From NCBI RefSeq assembly GCF_000021805.1, contig NC_011726.1:186001-250000 (forward strand): a DNA stretch of 64,000 nt, in the 5' to 3' direction. The notes beneath the pieces are model-generated. The model was not told the origin of the DNA and ran no database searches. It saw only the letters and a list, made by a program, of their open reading frames with translations. Origin of the DNA: Rippkaea orientalis PCC 8801. GTDB taxonomy: Bacteria > Cyanobacteriota > Cyanobacteriia > Cyanobacteriales > Microcystaceae. How positions within the stretch are numbered: the stretch's first letter is position 1; the number at the start of each line of letters is the position of its first letter. The position numbers and the translations under genes were made by a program. Shown piece by piece: positions 8,338 to 16,954 of this stretch.

Positions 8338-9687
8338 ATGACTGCTAAAAATCTTACTAAAGATGAGATGGAAACAGTACAAGAGATTCTGCAAACCGAT
8401 AGCAGAACTGTACCCCCTGTCATGTTACAAGAATCGAGCAAAGTGTTAGGAATGGCTGATATTCCTAAAGAGATTTTTTTATCTTCTGAATATCATCGTC
8501 TAGAAGTTGAAAAGCTTTGGAAAAAAGTTTGGCAGTTTGCTTGTCGAGAAGAAGTTATCACCAAGGTAGGGGATTATTTTGTTTATGAAATTGCTGATCT
8601 TTCGGTGATTATTGTTCGCAGTGCCTCTGATGAAATTCGGGCTTTTTATAATGCTTGTTTACACCGTGGGACTCAACTATGTGTTGATCACGGACACACT
8701 TTAGCCTTACGTTGTCCCTTCCATGGTTGGACTTGGAAACTCGATGGAACCTTAGCCCATATTCCCTGTCGTTGGGACTTTGAACAAGTCGAAGATGAAG
8801 CCTTTCGCTTACCTGAAGTTAAGGTAGACACTTGGCAAGGGTTTGTTTTTATTAATTTTGATCCCGACTGCGAACCCCTAGAAGATTACTTAGAAAATAT
8901 TCCCGATCATTTTCAGCAATTTGCCCTACAAAAGCGTTATACAACTGCTCATGTTCTGAAAATTATGCCCGCTAACTGGAAAGTGGTTTTAGGGGCATTT
9001 TTGGAGGCTTACCATAGCATTACCACCCATCCCCAAATTCTCAAATTTACGGGAGATGCTAATTCCCAATACGATATCTATGGCCGCCATAATCGCATGA
9101 TTACCCCCTTTGCGGTACAAAGTCCTCATCTGGGTACACCCAAGGATAAATCTGCCCCTGTACAGGCGTTTTTAGCCTTTGGGGGGGCTGATCCAACGAC
9201 AGTATCTTTCCCTGATAATATAACTCCGCGAGCCGTTGCTGCCGAGATTTTTCGACAAAATTTTCAGGGGTTATTGGCGGTCGATTTTTCGGGGGTGTCG
9301 GATACAGAAATGCTCGATGCTATTTCTTATTTTATTTTCCCCAATTTCATGAGTTGGCCGGGGGTAGGTTCTCCTCTTCAATTTCGCTTTCGTCCCTACG
9401 GCAATGATCCCGATGCTTGTATTATGGAAGTATTGATGTTAATGCCCTATGCTGGCGAAAAGCCTCCCTCTCCTGCGCCTATCCATTGGTTATCCTCAGA
9501 CGAAAATTGGAGTGATGCACCTGAATTGGGGGGACTCGGTTCGGTTCTTGATCAAGATATCTCTAATCTACACCTGATTCAAAAAGGGTTAAAAGCATCG
9601 GCTAAACCGGGTATTACTTTGGGCAATTACCAAGAGTCCCGTATTCGTCATTTTCATGAGGTACTCGCAGAGTATCTTGCAATTTAA
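8338..9687 (+). CDS. Rieske-type aromatic ring-hydroxylating oxygenase, large subunit
   Basis: A 449-residue non-heme iron oxygenase. The Rieske [2Fe-2S] ligands are C107, H109 (CLHRG), C126 and H129 (CPFHGW). The mononuclear iron site shows E223, H226 and H231 in EAYHSITTH, as in alpha subunits of ring-hydroxylating dioxygenases. Residues 1-50 form an extension before the Rieske domain. No ferredoxin or reductase partner gene is adjacent, so electrons probably come from general ferredoxins. The substrate cannot be inferred. mazG follows within about 35 bp. Confidence 0.88.
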   Translation: MTAKNLTKDEMETVQEILQTDSRTVPPVMLQESSKVLGMADIPKEIFLSSEYHRLEVEKLWKKVWQFACREEVITKVGDYFVYEIADLSVIIVRSASDEIRAFYNACLHRGTQLCVDHGHTLALRCPFHGWTWKLDGTLAHIPCRWDFEQVEDEAFRLPEVKVDTWQGFVFINFDPDCEPLEDYLENIPDHFQQFALQKRYTTAHVLKIMPANWKVVLGAFLEAYHSITTHPQILKFTGDANSQYDIYGRHNRMITPFAVQSPHLGTPKDKSAPVQAFLAFGGADPTTVSFPDNITPRAVAAEIFRQNFQGLLAVDFSGVSDTEMLDAISYFIFPNFMSWPGVGSPLQFRFRPYGNDPDACIMEVLMLMPYAGEKPPSPAPIHWLSSDENWSDAPELGGLGSVLDQDISNLHLIQKGLKASAKPGITLGNYQESRIRHFHEVLAEYLAI

Positions 9688-9693
9688 TCGCAG

Positions 9694-9710
9694 GGTGGGC
9701 ATTGCCCACC
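9694..9710. repeat. GGTGGGC palindrome, copy 2
   Basis: GGTGGGC-ATT-GCCCACC in the 34-bp gap between the Rieske oxygenase stop and the mazG start. It could act as a weak terminator or mRNA-stabilising hairpin, but no T-tract follows. Confidence 0.75.
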
Positions 9711-9721
9711 TTACTATATTT

Positions 9722-10555
9722 ATGTCTTTTCCCTCTGAAACAGCTAATCAAACTTACCAAGCGATTTTAGAAGCCTTAAATCACTTAATTGAGGTGGTAG
9801 CCAAACTGCGATCGCCTGATGGGGGGTGTCCTTGGGATCTCGCCCAAACCCCCGAAACCCTCATCCCCTACGTTATTGAAGAAGCTTATGAAGTGGTTCA
9901 TGCCATCAAAAGTGAAGATCCTCAAGCTATTGCGGAGGAATTAGGGGATTTACTGCTACAGGTGGTACTACAAGCCCAAATTGCCAGCGATCAGGGACAT
10001 TTTAGTCTAAAAGAAGTCGCCGAAGGTATCACAGAGAAACTCATCCGCCGTCATCCCCATGTCTTCGGCGATCTCGAAGTCACTGACGCTGAAGAAGTCC
10101 GTCAAAATTGGGAAAAAATTAAAGCTGAAGAGAAGGGAGAAACTCCAGAAATGCCACAATTATTGAGTCGTCAACTAAACCGTTATCATCGAACCTTACC
10201 CCCTTTGATGGCGAGTAGTAAAATTTCAGTAAAAGCCGCAGCAGCAGGGTTTGAATGGGAAAATGTTACAGGTGTTTGGGATAAATTCACAGAAGAATTA
10301 GAGGAATTTAAACAAGCTTTAGAAACCGAAGATACAACCCATCAACAAGCTGAATTAGGAGACTTACTTTTTACCATTATTAATATTGCCCGATGGTATG
10401 GGTTAGATGCTTCGGCAGCGTTACAGGGAACCAATGAAAGGTTTATTCAACGCTTGTCAAAAATGGAAGGGTTTGCCGATCGCCCTTTGACTGAGTATAC
10501 CCTTGATCAACTGGAAACCCTTTGGCAACAAGCCAAAAAACAGTTAAATCATTAA
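9722..10555 (+). CDS. mazG: Nucleoside triphosphate pyrophosphohydrolase MazG
   Basis: A 277-residue protein with two MazG domains that hydrolyses NTPs/dNTPs to the monophosphate and PPi. Domain 1 has DGGCPWD, VIEEAYEVVHAI and EELGDLLLQVVLQ; domain 2 has FTEELEEFKQAL and AELGDLLFTIINIARW. The paired EExxE/ExxD motifs bind Mg2+. ATG 9722 (MSFPSETANQ) is chosen. The longer frame from 9656 would run back through the palindrome and into the preceding gene, which is unlikely. The length matches E. coli MazG (263 residues). Confidence 0.92.
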   Translation: MSFPSETANQTYQAILEALNHLIEVVAKLRSPDGGCPWDLAQTPETLIPYVIEEAYEVVHAIKSEDPQAIAEELGDLLLQVVLQAQIASDQGHFSLKEVAEGITEKLIRRHPHVFGDLEVTDAEEVRQNWEKIKAEEKGETPEMPQLLSRQLNRYHRTLPPLMASSKISVKAAAAGFEWENVTGVWDKFTEELEEFKQALETEDTTHQQAELGDLLFTIINIARWYGLDASAALQGTNERFIQRLSKMEGFADRPLTEYTLDQLETLWQQAKKQLNH

Positions 10556-10604
10556 GCTATCGTTGTAACATTTCAATAATTACTGATAACAACAGAAAAT
10601 TACT

Positions 10605-11186
10605 ATGACATTAGACAAAAACAAAGCGACTTTACCCTCTTCTTCTTCTTCTCAAAGTCAACGGTGGAAAGGTGTTTGGGAAAACCTACAAATTGTCATC
10701 ATTGCCGTAGTATTAGCCTTAGTTATTCGGACTTTTATCGCAGAACCTCGCTATATCCCTTCTGAGTCTATGTTACCTACCTTAGAAACAGGCGATCGCT
10801 TAGTTGTTGAGAAAGTTTCCTACCATTTTCATTCCCCCCAAAGAGGTGATATTGTTGTTTTTGAACCCCCTAGTCAATTACAATTACTAGGATATAAACG
10901 GGAACAAGCTTTTATTAAAAGAATCATTGGAACAGCAGGAGAAACCGTTGCTGTTTTTGACGGAAAAGTGTATCTGAATAATCAACCTTTAGTCGAAAAT
11001 TATATTTTAGAATCTCCTCACTATAATTTAAAACCAATCCAAATTCCTGACGGTAAATTATTTGTTATGGGTGACAACAGAAATAATAGTAATGACTCTC
11101 ATGTCTGGGGGTTTTTGCCCGAAAAAAATGTCATCGGACGGGCTATTTTTAGATTTTTTCCCTTTGATCGAATTGGAAAAATATAA
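10605..11186 (+). CDS. lepB: Signal peptidase I
   Basis: A 193-residue membrane-bound serine protease that removes Sec/Tat signal peptides. One transmembrane segment spans about residues 28-46 (LQIVIIAVVLALVIRTFIA). The catalytic Ser55 is in PSESMLPTL and the general base Lys105 in FIKRIIG. Box E is present as GDNRNNSNDSHVWGFLP. The short N terminus with a single span is the usual cyanobacterial/Gram-positive form. The gene lies 50 bp after mazG. Confidence 0.95.
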   Translation: MTLDKNKATLPSSSSSQSQRWKGVWENLQIVIIAVVLALVIRTFIAEPRYIPSESMLPTLETGDRLVVEKVSYHFHSPQRGDIVVFEPPSQLQLLGYKREQAFIKRIIGTAGETVAVFDGKVYLNNQPLVENYILESPHYNLKPIQIPDGKLFVMGDNRNNSNDSHVWGFLPEKNVIGRAIFRFFPFDRIGKI

Positions 11187-11236
11187 ACCAGGGGGATTAT
11201 ATAAAATGGACAAAAGAATGCTACAAACAAAGCCTA

Positions 11237-11323
11237 GAAATTTGTGTAGGGGTTCGATAATATTAAACCCTTACGACTATTGATTTCTACTCATTCGTAG
11301 CAAACCTCAACACGATTTCATAT
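11237..11323. repeat. 87-bp dispersed repeat, intact copy
   Basis: An intergenic repeat starting GAAATTTGTGTAGGGGTT, containing the near palindrome AGGGGTTCGATAATATTAAACCCTT, and ending with CGATTTCATAT. It aligns without gaps (about 80% identity by eye) with the interrupted copy at 15325-15546. Confidence 0.7.
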
Positions 11324-11379
11324 TAGTGGTAACAAATCACGATCATTAATCCCCCTTGATCAACTATCATTAATCTAAA

Positions 11380-11712
11380 TTAACCCTTTCTAGCTGCAAC
11401 CCTTAATTGATTGAGTTCATCCACAAGCGCAGGTAGACCAGCTTTTGCATCTTTATCTAATGCGTGTCTGGTATTAACCCACTCTATAATTAAATTTTGT
11501 TCTTCAGTTTCGTCACCGAGATCCATCGCCATAAAACGATAAAAATAGGGAATATCAAACTCAAGATAATGACTAACAATATCGAAGGGGGCAACTGTCC
11601 AATCAATTTGCCAAACTTGTTTTGTTAGACCTAAAATAACTTTAGCAACAGGGTTTCCTTCATGTTTTGCTATCGCATCATCTATGGATGCAATTAACGC
11701 ACTCTTATCCAT
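11380..11712 (-). CDS. Hypothetical protein, 110 aa
   Basis: A small soluble acidic protein starting MDKSALIASIDDAIAKHEGN. ATG 11712 is preceded by GGTGGAG at a good distance; the GTG at 11724 lies inside that ribosome-binding site, so the longer form is unlikely. There is no signal peptide or membrane segment. The sequence is helix-rich (LIIEWVNTRHALDKDAKAGLPALVDELNQL). I do not recognise the family. It is followed on the same strand, across a gap, by no related gene; accD is upstream and read in the same direction. Confidence 0.6.
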   Translation of the reverse strand: MDKSALIASIDDAIAKHEGNPVAKVILGLTKQVWQIDWTVAPFDIVSHYLEFDIPYFYRFMAMDLGDETEEQNLIIEWVNTRHALDKDAKAGLPALVDELNQLRVAARKG

Positions 11713-11850
11713 TACAGACTCCACCTAGGGATTACCCTTTCTGTTATAAACCATTCTGTTTCTTGTTTATATGTAAAATTATTAAGGATTATGAATATAT
11801 TTTTACTTAATTAGGGCTTAATAATATTCAATCCCTAATTAAGTGAATTG

Positions 11851-12795
11851 CTAAGAAATTTGTTTAGCATCAACTTGTAACAAAATCTCTGATTCTGCGT
11901 GTTTCGTTTCTCCATGTAACGGAGGGAGAACGGGAAAAAAAGGCTGATGTAAACTAATTAATTGCGCTAAGGTTTTCTTTAATTGGGTACGGGGAACAAT
12001 CGCATCGACAAAACCGTGTTTTAACAGATATTCTGAAGTCTGGAACCCTTCAGGCAGTTTTTCGCGCAACGTTTGTTCAATAACCCGTCGTCCGGCAAAC
12101 CCAATGGTCGCTTTCGGTTCGGCTAAAATAATATCCCCCAACATGGCAAAACTGGCCGTTACTCCTCCCGTTGTGGGATGGGTTAACACGGGAATATAGA
12201 GTAATTTGGCTTCCCGATGCAATTCTAGGGCACCCGAAATCTTAGCCATCTGCATCAGACTTAACATTCCTTCCTGCATCCGTGCCCCCCCAGAAGCGCA
12301 AATAATGACCACTGGGAGACGTTCTTGAGTAGCGTATTCAATCAAACGGCAGAGTTTTTCGCCCACCACAGACCCCATACTTCCCCCCATAAAGCGGAAG
12401 TCCATCACCCCCAACGCAAGCGGCAACCCATCAATTAACCCCGTTCCGGTTTTCACCGCATCGGTAAGACCTGTTTTCTCTTGGGTATCTTTGATGCGAT
12501 CGCTATAGGGTTTGCGATCGCGGAATTTAAGGGGATCAGTCGGTCGCAAATGTTCATTGATGGGTTTCCAAGTCTCTCCATCAATTAACTGGGCAATGCG
12601 TTCATCACTATCTACCCGTAAATGATGGCCACATTCAACACAAACCAGTTGATTGATTTGTAAATCTTTAGTATAAGTCAGAACCCCACAGGCTTCACAC
12701 TTAGTCCACAGTCCATCAGCAATTTCTCGTTCTTTTTGTTGCTGAGTATTGGGTTCTGTTTTTTCTCGGTTAGCAAACCAATCTAAAAGAGACAT
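11851..12795 (-). CDS. accD: Acetyl-CoA carboxylase carboxyltransferase subunit beta
   Basis: The beta half of the carboxyltransferase that moves the carboxyl group from biotin to acetyl-CoA, the first committed step of fatty acid synthesis. The Cys4 zinc ribbon (C33, C36, C52, C55) is at the N terminus. The crotonase-fold body includes [37 protein letters not shown] and [19 protein letters not shown] 12795 (MSLLDWFAN) is the family start; the frame extends 31 codons further but those residues are atypical. The length is 314 residues. It lies 53 bp downstream of the DUF2007 gene. Confidence 0.95.
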   Translation of the reverse strand: MSLLDWFANREKTEPNTQQQKEREIADGLWTKCEACGVLTYTKDLQINQLVCVECGHHLRVDSDERIAQLIDGETWKPINEHLRPTDPLKFRDRKPYSDRIKDTQEKTGLTDAVKTGTGLIDGLPLALGVMDFRFMGGSMGSVVGEKLCRLIEYATQERLPVVIICASGGARMQEGMLSLMQMAKISGALELHREAKLLYIPVLTHPTTGGVTASFAMLGDIILAEPKATIGFAGRRVIEQTLREKLPEGFQTSEYLLKHGFVDAIVPRTQLKKTLAQLISLHQPFFPVLPPLHGETKHAESEILLQVDAKQIS

Positions 12796-12848
12796 ACGTT
12801 TTATAGCGTTAGAATAGATTAAGTCGTCATTTTTATTAACTTTTTTTT

Positions 12849-13052
12849 TTAATCTTCTGGTGGACTTAATAGCAATAAAGCTGTCCATTGATCAGAAGAG
12901 CGAACTTGGAGGGCTGCTTGAGATCCTTGACCACAATAAACCCCAAGGCCAATATCGATGACGCGACTGGGAATATCATAAGAAGCTAACATTTGCTGCA
13001 TTAATTCAGCTTCCCAACGCGCTCTTGTTGTTCTTACAGTAATCCAAGACAC
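12849..13052 (-). CDS. DUF2007-type small protein
   Basis: A 67-residue protein with a GTG start. The order ([30 protein letters not shown], then [20 protein letters not shown]) matches the small DUF2007 domain, a predicted PII-like or signal-transducing fold of unknown role. It sits just upstream of accD and is probably co-transcribed, so a link to acetyl-CoA carboxylase is possible but only guilt by association. Confidence 0.6.
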   Translation of the reverse strand: MSWITVRTTRARWEAELMQQMLASYDIPSRVIDIGLGVYCGQGSQAALQVRSSDQWTALLLLSPPED

Positions 13053-13108
13053 AGATTTTTATTTTATCAGGAAAAACGACTCAGCATGATAACAATTATG
13101 GTAAATGA

Positions 13109-13921
13109 TTACATCACAGGGAAGAAAATGCTTAAGTAAGCGTCTATGATCCTATCCCCCCAAAAGACAACGATCATGGCTGCTAAGGCTAAAAAAGGAC
13201 CAAAAGGAAAGGGTTGACGACGGTGACTTAAAACTCCTGTGGCTAAAGCCCCTCCTCCCACTAATGCCCCGATTCCACAGCTTAACACAGTGGTGATTAA
13301 TAAATATTTCCACCCTAACCAAACACCAATCATCGCCGCTAAATAGGAGTCGCCATCTCCCATTCCCTGCTGTCCTAGCAGAAAAATAGCCCCAATATTC
13401 ATTAAATCAAACAACCAAATCCCTAACACTGCCCCACCAATAGCCATAATGAGAGTATGGGGTATATTTCCCCCTTGCCAACCCTGAATGACTTGAAAGC
13501 CCAACCCTAAGATAAACCCTGACTTGGTTAATTCTCCAGGTAACGTCATGGTATCTAAGTCAATTAAGGACAGGGCAATTAACCAACTACTTAACAGCCA
13601 ATAGCCAACAGTGGTTAGACTAAAATTAAAGTGCCAAAAGATGGCACAAAATACCAGTCCTGTCGCTGCTTCTACTAGAGGATAGCGCACAGAAATCGAA
13701 GTCCCACACCAGCGACACCGCCCCCCTAACCAGATCCAGCCTAAAACGGGAATATTTTCGCTAGTTCCCAAACGATGCTCACATTTGGGACAACGGGAGG
13801 GAGGATATAATAGGGACAGTCCGGCGGGTAAGCGATAGATCACAACATTGAGAAAGCTACCTACCGAAGCACCAAAGGCAAAGACAAACGGTAAGGTAAT
13901 GACGGCAATTAATACGTCCAT
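13109..13921 (-). CDS. pilD: Prepilin peptidase (type IV leader peptidase)
   Basis: A 270-residue polytopic aspartic protease that cleaves and N-methylates type IV pilin leaders. The N-terminal methyltransferase domain carries two CxxC pairs (RCPKCEH and GRCRWCGT) flanking NIPVLGWIWLGG, then ISVRYPLVE. The catalytic aspartates are in LIDLDTMTLPGE and QGMGDGDSYLAA. Several hydrophobic helices span the C-terminal two thirds. It serves pilus-based motility and DNA uptake in cyanobacteria. It is divergent from hisD across a 70-bp spacer with tandem repeats. Confidence 0.93.
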   Translation of the reverse strand: MDVLIAVITLPFVFAFGASVGSFLNVVIYRLPAGLSLLYPPSRCPKCEHRLGTSENIPVLGWIWLGGRCRWCGTSISVRYPLVEAATGLVFCAIFWHFNFSLTTVGYWLLSSWLIALSLIDLDTMTLPGELTKSGFILGLGFQVIQGWQGGNIPHTLIMAIGGAVLGIWLFDLMNIGAIFLLGQQGMGDGDSYLAAMIGVWLGWKYLLITTVLSCGIGALVGGGALATGVLSHRRQPFPFGPFLALAAMIVVFWGDRIIDAYLSIFFPVM

Positions 13922-13932
13922 AGTAAAATCAA

Positions 13933-13963
13933 AAGTTAAGAGTTAAGAGTTAATAGTGAATAG
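13933..13963. repeat. Heptanucleotide tandem repeat between pilD and hisD
   Basis: Units AGTTAAG, AGTTAAG, AGTTAAT, AGTGAAT in a row, of the same degenerate family as at 2.7 kb and in the ribosomal cluster. Confidence 0.65.
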
Positions 13964-13990
13964 GCTATTGACTAATTAGGAGTAGCCAGC

Positions 13991-15295
13991 ATGGTCAGAA
14001 TTATTAAACTTGCCCAACTTACCCCCGCAGAACGCGCTAAATTGCAACGACGGGCAGAACTTGATATCGATCAGGTGTTACCTATCGCCCAACAAGTGAT
14101 TACGGCGATCGCCCAAAAGGGTGATGCAGGGGTAATTGAATATGCGCGTAAATTTGATTATCCTGGGGCAACGGCTACTAATATTAAGGTAACAGAAGAA
14201 GAGTTTACTCAGGCAAGAGAATTAGTCGAACCAGAGGTTAAACGCGCGGTTGAACAGGCGTTCCGCAACATCAAAGCCGTTCACCAAGGGCAAATGCCCC
14301 AACCCATCCACCTAGCCGAAATCGATAGCGGCATTTTCGCCGGAGAAAAGATCACTCCTATCCCTAGGGTGGGGTTGTATGTTCCTAGAGGGCGTGGGGC
14401 TTTTCCTTCGATTATGTTAATGTTAACTATCCCGGCCATGGTAGCCGGGGTAGAAAAAATCGTCGTGTGTACGCCTCCTGATAAAGAAGGGAGGGTTGAA
14501 CCCGTTTCTCTCTATGTGGCTGAAATGGCAGGGGTTAAGGAAGTCTATAAACTCGGTGGGGTTCAAGCTTTAGCGGCGATCGCCCTCGGAACGGAAACTG
14601 TCCCTAAAGTAGACAAACTTATTGGACCATGTAGTGTCTATGGGGCAGCCGCTAAACGCCTTTTGATCGGTACGGTGGATGTGGGACTCCCCGCCGGACC
14701 CAGTGAAGGCATTATCCTCGCCGATGAAACGACTGATCCCCAGTTAGCAGCGTTGGATTTATTGATTGAAGCTGAACACGGGTCAGACTCAGCAGCGTTA
14801 TTAGTGACCCACAGCGAAACAGTTGCCCAAAAAGCCAGTCAGTTTGCCTTAGAATACCTTGAAAAACTTCCCCAATGGCGCAAGCAATTTTGTGAAGATG
14901 GATTGGCTGACTATGGGGGCATTATTTTAACGTCTAGTTTACAAGAATCTATTGATTTTGTTAATGACTATGCCCCCGAACATTTAGAAGTTTTAGTCGA
15001 AGATCCCCTCAGTTTACTCGGAAAAATTAACAATGCAGGGGAGATTTTATTAGGAAAATATACGCCATCTTCGGCAGCTACTTATGCGATCGGGGTTAAT
15101 GCAGTATTACCGACGGGAGGCTTTGCACGGTCTTATTCGGCGGTATCAGTGTTTGATTTTCTCAAGCGATCAACCGTCGCTTATTTAACGTCTCAAGGCT
15201 TCGAGACTGTTAAACAAACAGCCAAAACTTTAGCCACTTATGAAGAATTTCCGGCTCATGGAATGGCCATTACAGAACGAGATAAGTTACTATAG
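13991..15295 (+). CDS. hisD: Histidinol dehydrogenase
   Basis: Catalyses the last two NAD+-dependent oxidations from L-histidinol to L-histidine. The 434-residue length is standard. Signature segments are present: GLYVPRGRGAFPSIMLMLTIPA, CTPPDKEG, GGVQALAAIALGTE, VDKLIGP, GLPAGPSE, AEHGSDSAALLV and the catalytic-base region DYAPEHLEVL. The start MVRIIKL is at an ATG with GGAG upstream. No other his gene is adjacent, which is usual in cyanobacteria, where his genes are scattered. Confidence 0.96.
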   Translation: MVRIIKLAQLTPAERAKLQRRAELDIDQVLPIAQQVITAIAQKGDAGVIEYARKFDYPGATATNIKVTEEEFTQARELVEPEVKRAVEQAFRNIKAVHQGQMPQPIHLAEIDSGIFAGEKITPIPRVGLYVPRGRGAFPSIMLMLTIPAMVAGVEKIVVCTPPDKEGRVEPVSLYVAEMAGVKEVYKLGGVQALAAIALGTETVPKVDKLIGPCSVYGAAAKRLLIGTVDVGLPAGPSEGIILADETTDPQLAALDLLIEAEHGSDSAALLVTHSETVAQKASQFALEYLEKLPQWRKQFCEDGLADYGGIILTSSLQESIDFVNDYAPEHLEVLVEDPLSLLGKINNAGEILLGKYTPSSAATYAIGVNAVLPTGGFARSYSAVSVFDFLKRSTVAYLTSQGFETVKQTAKTLATYEEFPAHGMAITERDKLL

Positions 15296-15324
15296 CATTT
15301 ACCTCTTCTTGTAACTGTTTGTTG

Positions 15325-15546
15325 GGAATTTCTGTAAGGGTTTAATATTATTAAATCCCTACCACTACTAACTCCTACTCATTCCTAGCCAACTTAGAGA
15401 CTGTTTATAAATAAAATCTGAAGACGGTAGGGTAGGCAAATCAGAGATTGATCTGGACTACCCGTAAAGTAGAAAACTTTGCCCACTCTACAAAACTGGT
15501 TTTTAATGTTCCTTGAAAAAACAGTCTCTTAAACGCGATTTCATAT
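15325..15546. repeat. 87-bp dispersed repeat, copy interrupted by MITE
   Basis: Segments 15325-15396 and 15532-15546 together make the same 87-bp repeat as at 11237-11323. The alignment is gap free once the insert and one TTA are removed. It carries the palindrome GGGTTTAATATTATTAAATCCC. Confidence 0.7.
15397..15528. mobile_element. MITE-like element, 132 bp, with 3-bp target duplication
   Basis: The ends are perfect inverted repeats GAGACTGTTT and AAACAGTCTC, flanked by TTA on both sides (15394-15396 and 15529-15531). The insertion splits a dispersed repeat whose intact copy lacks the insert, so the empty-site structure can be read directly. A TNA target and a GAG-starting terminus suggest mobilisation by an IS5-family (IS1031-like) transposase, which is inference. 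It has no coding capacity. Confidence 0.75.
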
Positions 15547-15548
15547 AA

Positions 15549-16730
15549 TTAAGCTTGAGACAATCTTTGTACCGCTTTTCCACCTAATAACTGATGAGTT
15601 TGTCTTAATAAATCAGGAATTTTATCTTGATGGGGACTGTTCACTAAACAGGATTTTAAATCATATTCTTTGACCTTTTCTGCATTCTGACCCGGAAACC
15701 AATGTCCTCCATTTCCTAATAAGTTATAGCGCATGACTCCATAATCAATCATATCATAAGCTAAGGCTAAATTTCTCAGCCATAAAATAACAGGAATATT
15801 AATATTTCCTGGGGTTTCTTCTGGTTTGGGTAAACCAATACCCCAAGTTTTAACCCATTCTTCTCCTAAAATATTAATCGCTTCTTGTTCTAAATTATCA
15901 ATAATTTCTGCTAGAATTTCTTGAGGGTTATCTAAAAAAGATAAGGTCTTTAAATGCTCATCAAAATCTTGAGCAGAAGAGGCTCCAATACTCAGGGTAT
16001 GCACTTGGGGATGGGAAAGACAAAATAAATCATTGAAGACAATGGGACTTAAGGGTTGACAAAGTTTAACTAATTTTTGGGGAGGATCATAAAGTTTCCC
16101 TCCTTTATCAGAAGGACTAATAATAAAAACCCCCATATCCTGTCTATTGGCTGCTTCTATGGCTGGCCAATTATGTTGATTAATATAATACCAATGGAGG
16201 TTAACATAATCAAATTCGCCAGTTTCAATGGTTTTAATAATAATATCAGTCGGTCCGTGGGTTGAGAAACCAATAAATCTAACTTTTCCTTGGGATTGTA
16301 ATTTTTTTGCTTCCTCTAAATAGCCCCCTGGACGCAAACAAGCCTCCAAAATTTCTGGGGTATTAATGCCATGAATACCTAATAAATCTACATAGTCTAA
16401 ATTTAATGATGAGAGTCCTTGCTCAAAGTTTTGGCGAAATTCTGCGCTTCCTTCTTTGGGGACGACTTTAGTCTGAACAATTAATTTTTCTCTCGGAAAC
16501 TTCGGTAGGATTTGTCCTAATTGAATTTCTGATGTACCGTAGGCTCTAGCGGTTTCAATATGATTAATCCCCACTTCTAACGAACGATGAATCGTTGCTT
16601 CTAAATTACGTTGGTTTTCATCAGGAATATCTGCTAGGGGGACATCTTGCCATTTATATTGATAGCGCATTCCTCCACAGGAAAAAACAGGCATTTGTAA
16701 TTCTGTACGTCCAAACCGTCGATATTTCAT
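15549..16730 (-). CDS. Aldo/keto reductase family protein
   Basis: A 393-residue TIM-barrel oxidoreductase. The catalytic landmarks include the NHIETARAYGTSE segment (with the Tyr of the tetrad), LIVQTKV and GIHGIN; the substrate-side histidine usual in the family falls in the latter. VRFIGFSTHG and VFIISPSDKGGKLY are typical of the YdbC/YajO-like large AKRs. The C-terminal 100 residues extend beyond the barrel. It is likely NADPH dependent; the substrate is unknown. It is transcribed divergently from folC. Confidence 0.87.
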   Translation of the reverse strand: MKYRRFGRTELQMPVFSCGGMRYQYKWQDVPLADIPDENQRNLEATIHRSLEVGINHIETARAYGTSEIQLGQILPKFPREKLIVQTKVVPKEGSAEFRQNFEQGLSSLNLDYVDLLGIHGINTPEILEACLRPGGYLEEAKKLQSQGKVRFIGFSTHGPTDIIIKTIETGEFDYVNLHWYYINQHNWPAIEAANRQDMGVFIISPSDKGGKLYDPPQKLVKLCQPLSPIVFNDLFCLSHPQVHTLSIGASSAQDFDEHLKTLSFLDNPQEILAEIIDNLEQEAINILGEEWVKTWGIGLPKPEETPGNINIPVILWLRNLALAYDMIDYGVMRYNLLGNGGHWFPGQNAEKVKEYDLKSCLVNSPHQDKIPDLLRQTHQLLGGKAVQRLSQA

Positions 16731-16954
16731 AATGATGTTTCAAATCTTTTTTAATGCTTGATTTTGGGTTGACTAAAATTTATAATTAAAGCGTAACACA
16801 ATCTTGCCTATTCTAACAAGATAATATAGGGCGGGTTTATTTAACCTATTGATGAGAATCATAGATTGTTGTCAAAAACCTGCACCTACCAATTGGTGTC
16901 ATTAATTTTGTTTTTTTATTGATCATCTTAACCTTGTAAATTACTTTTTTAACT

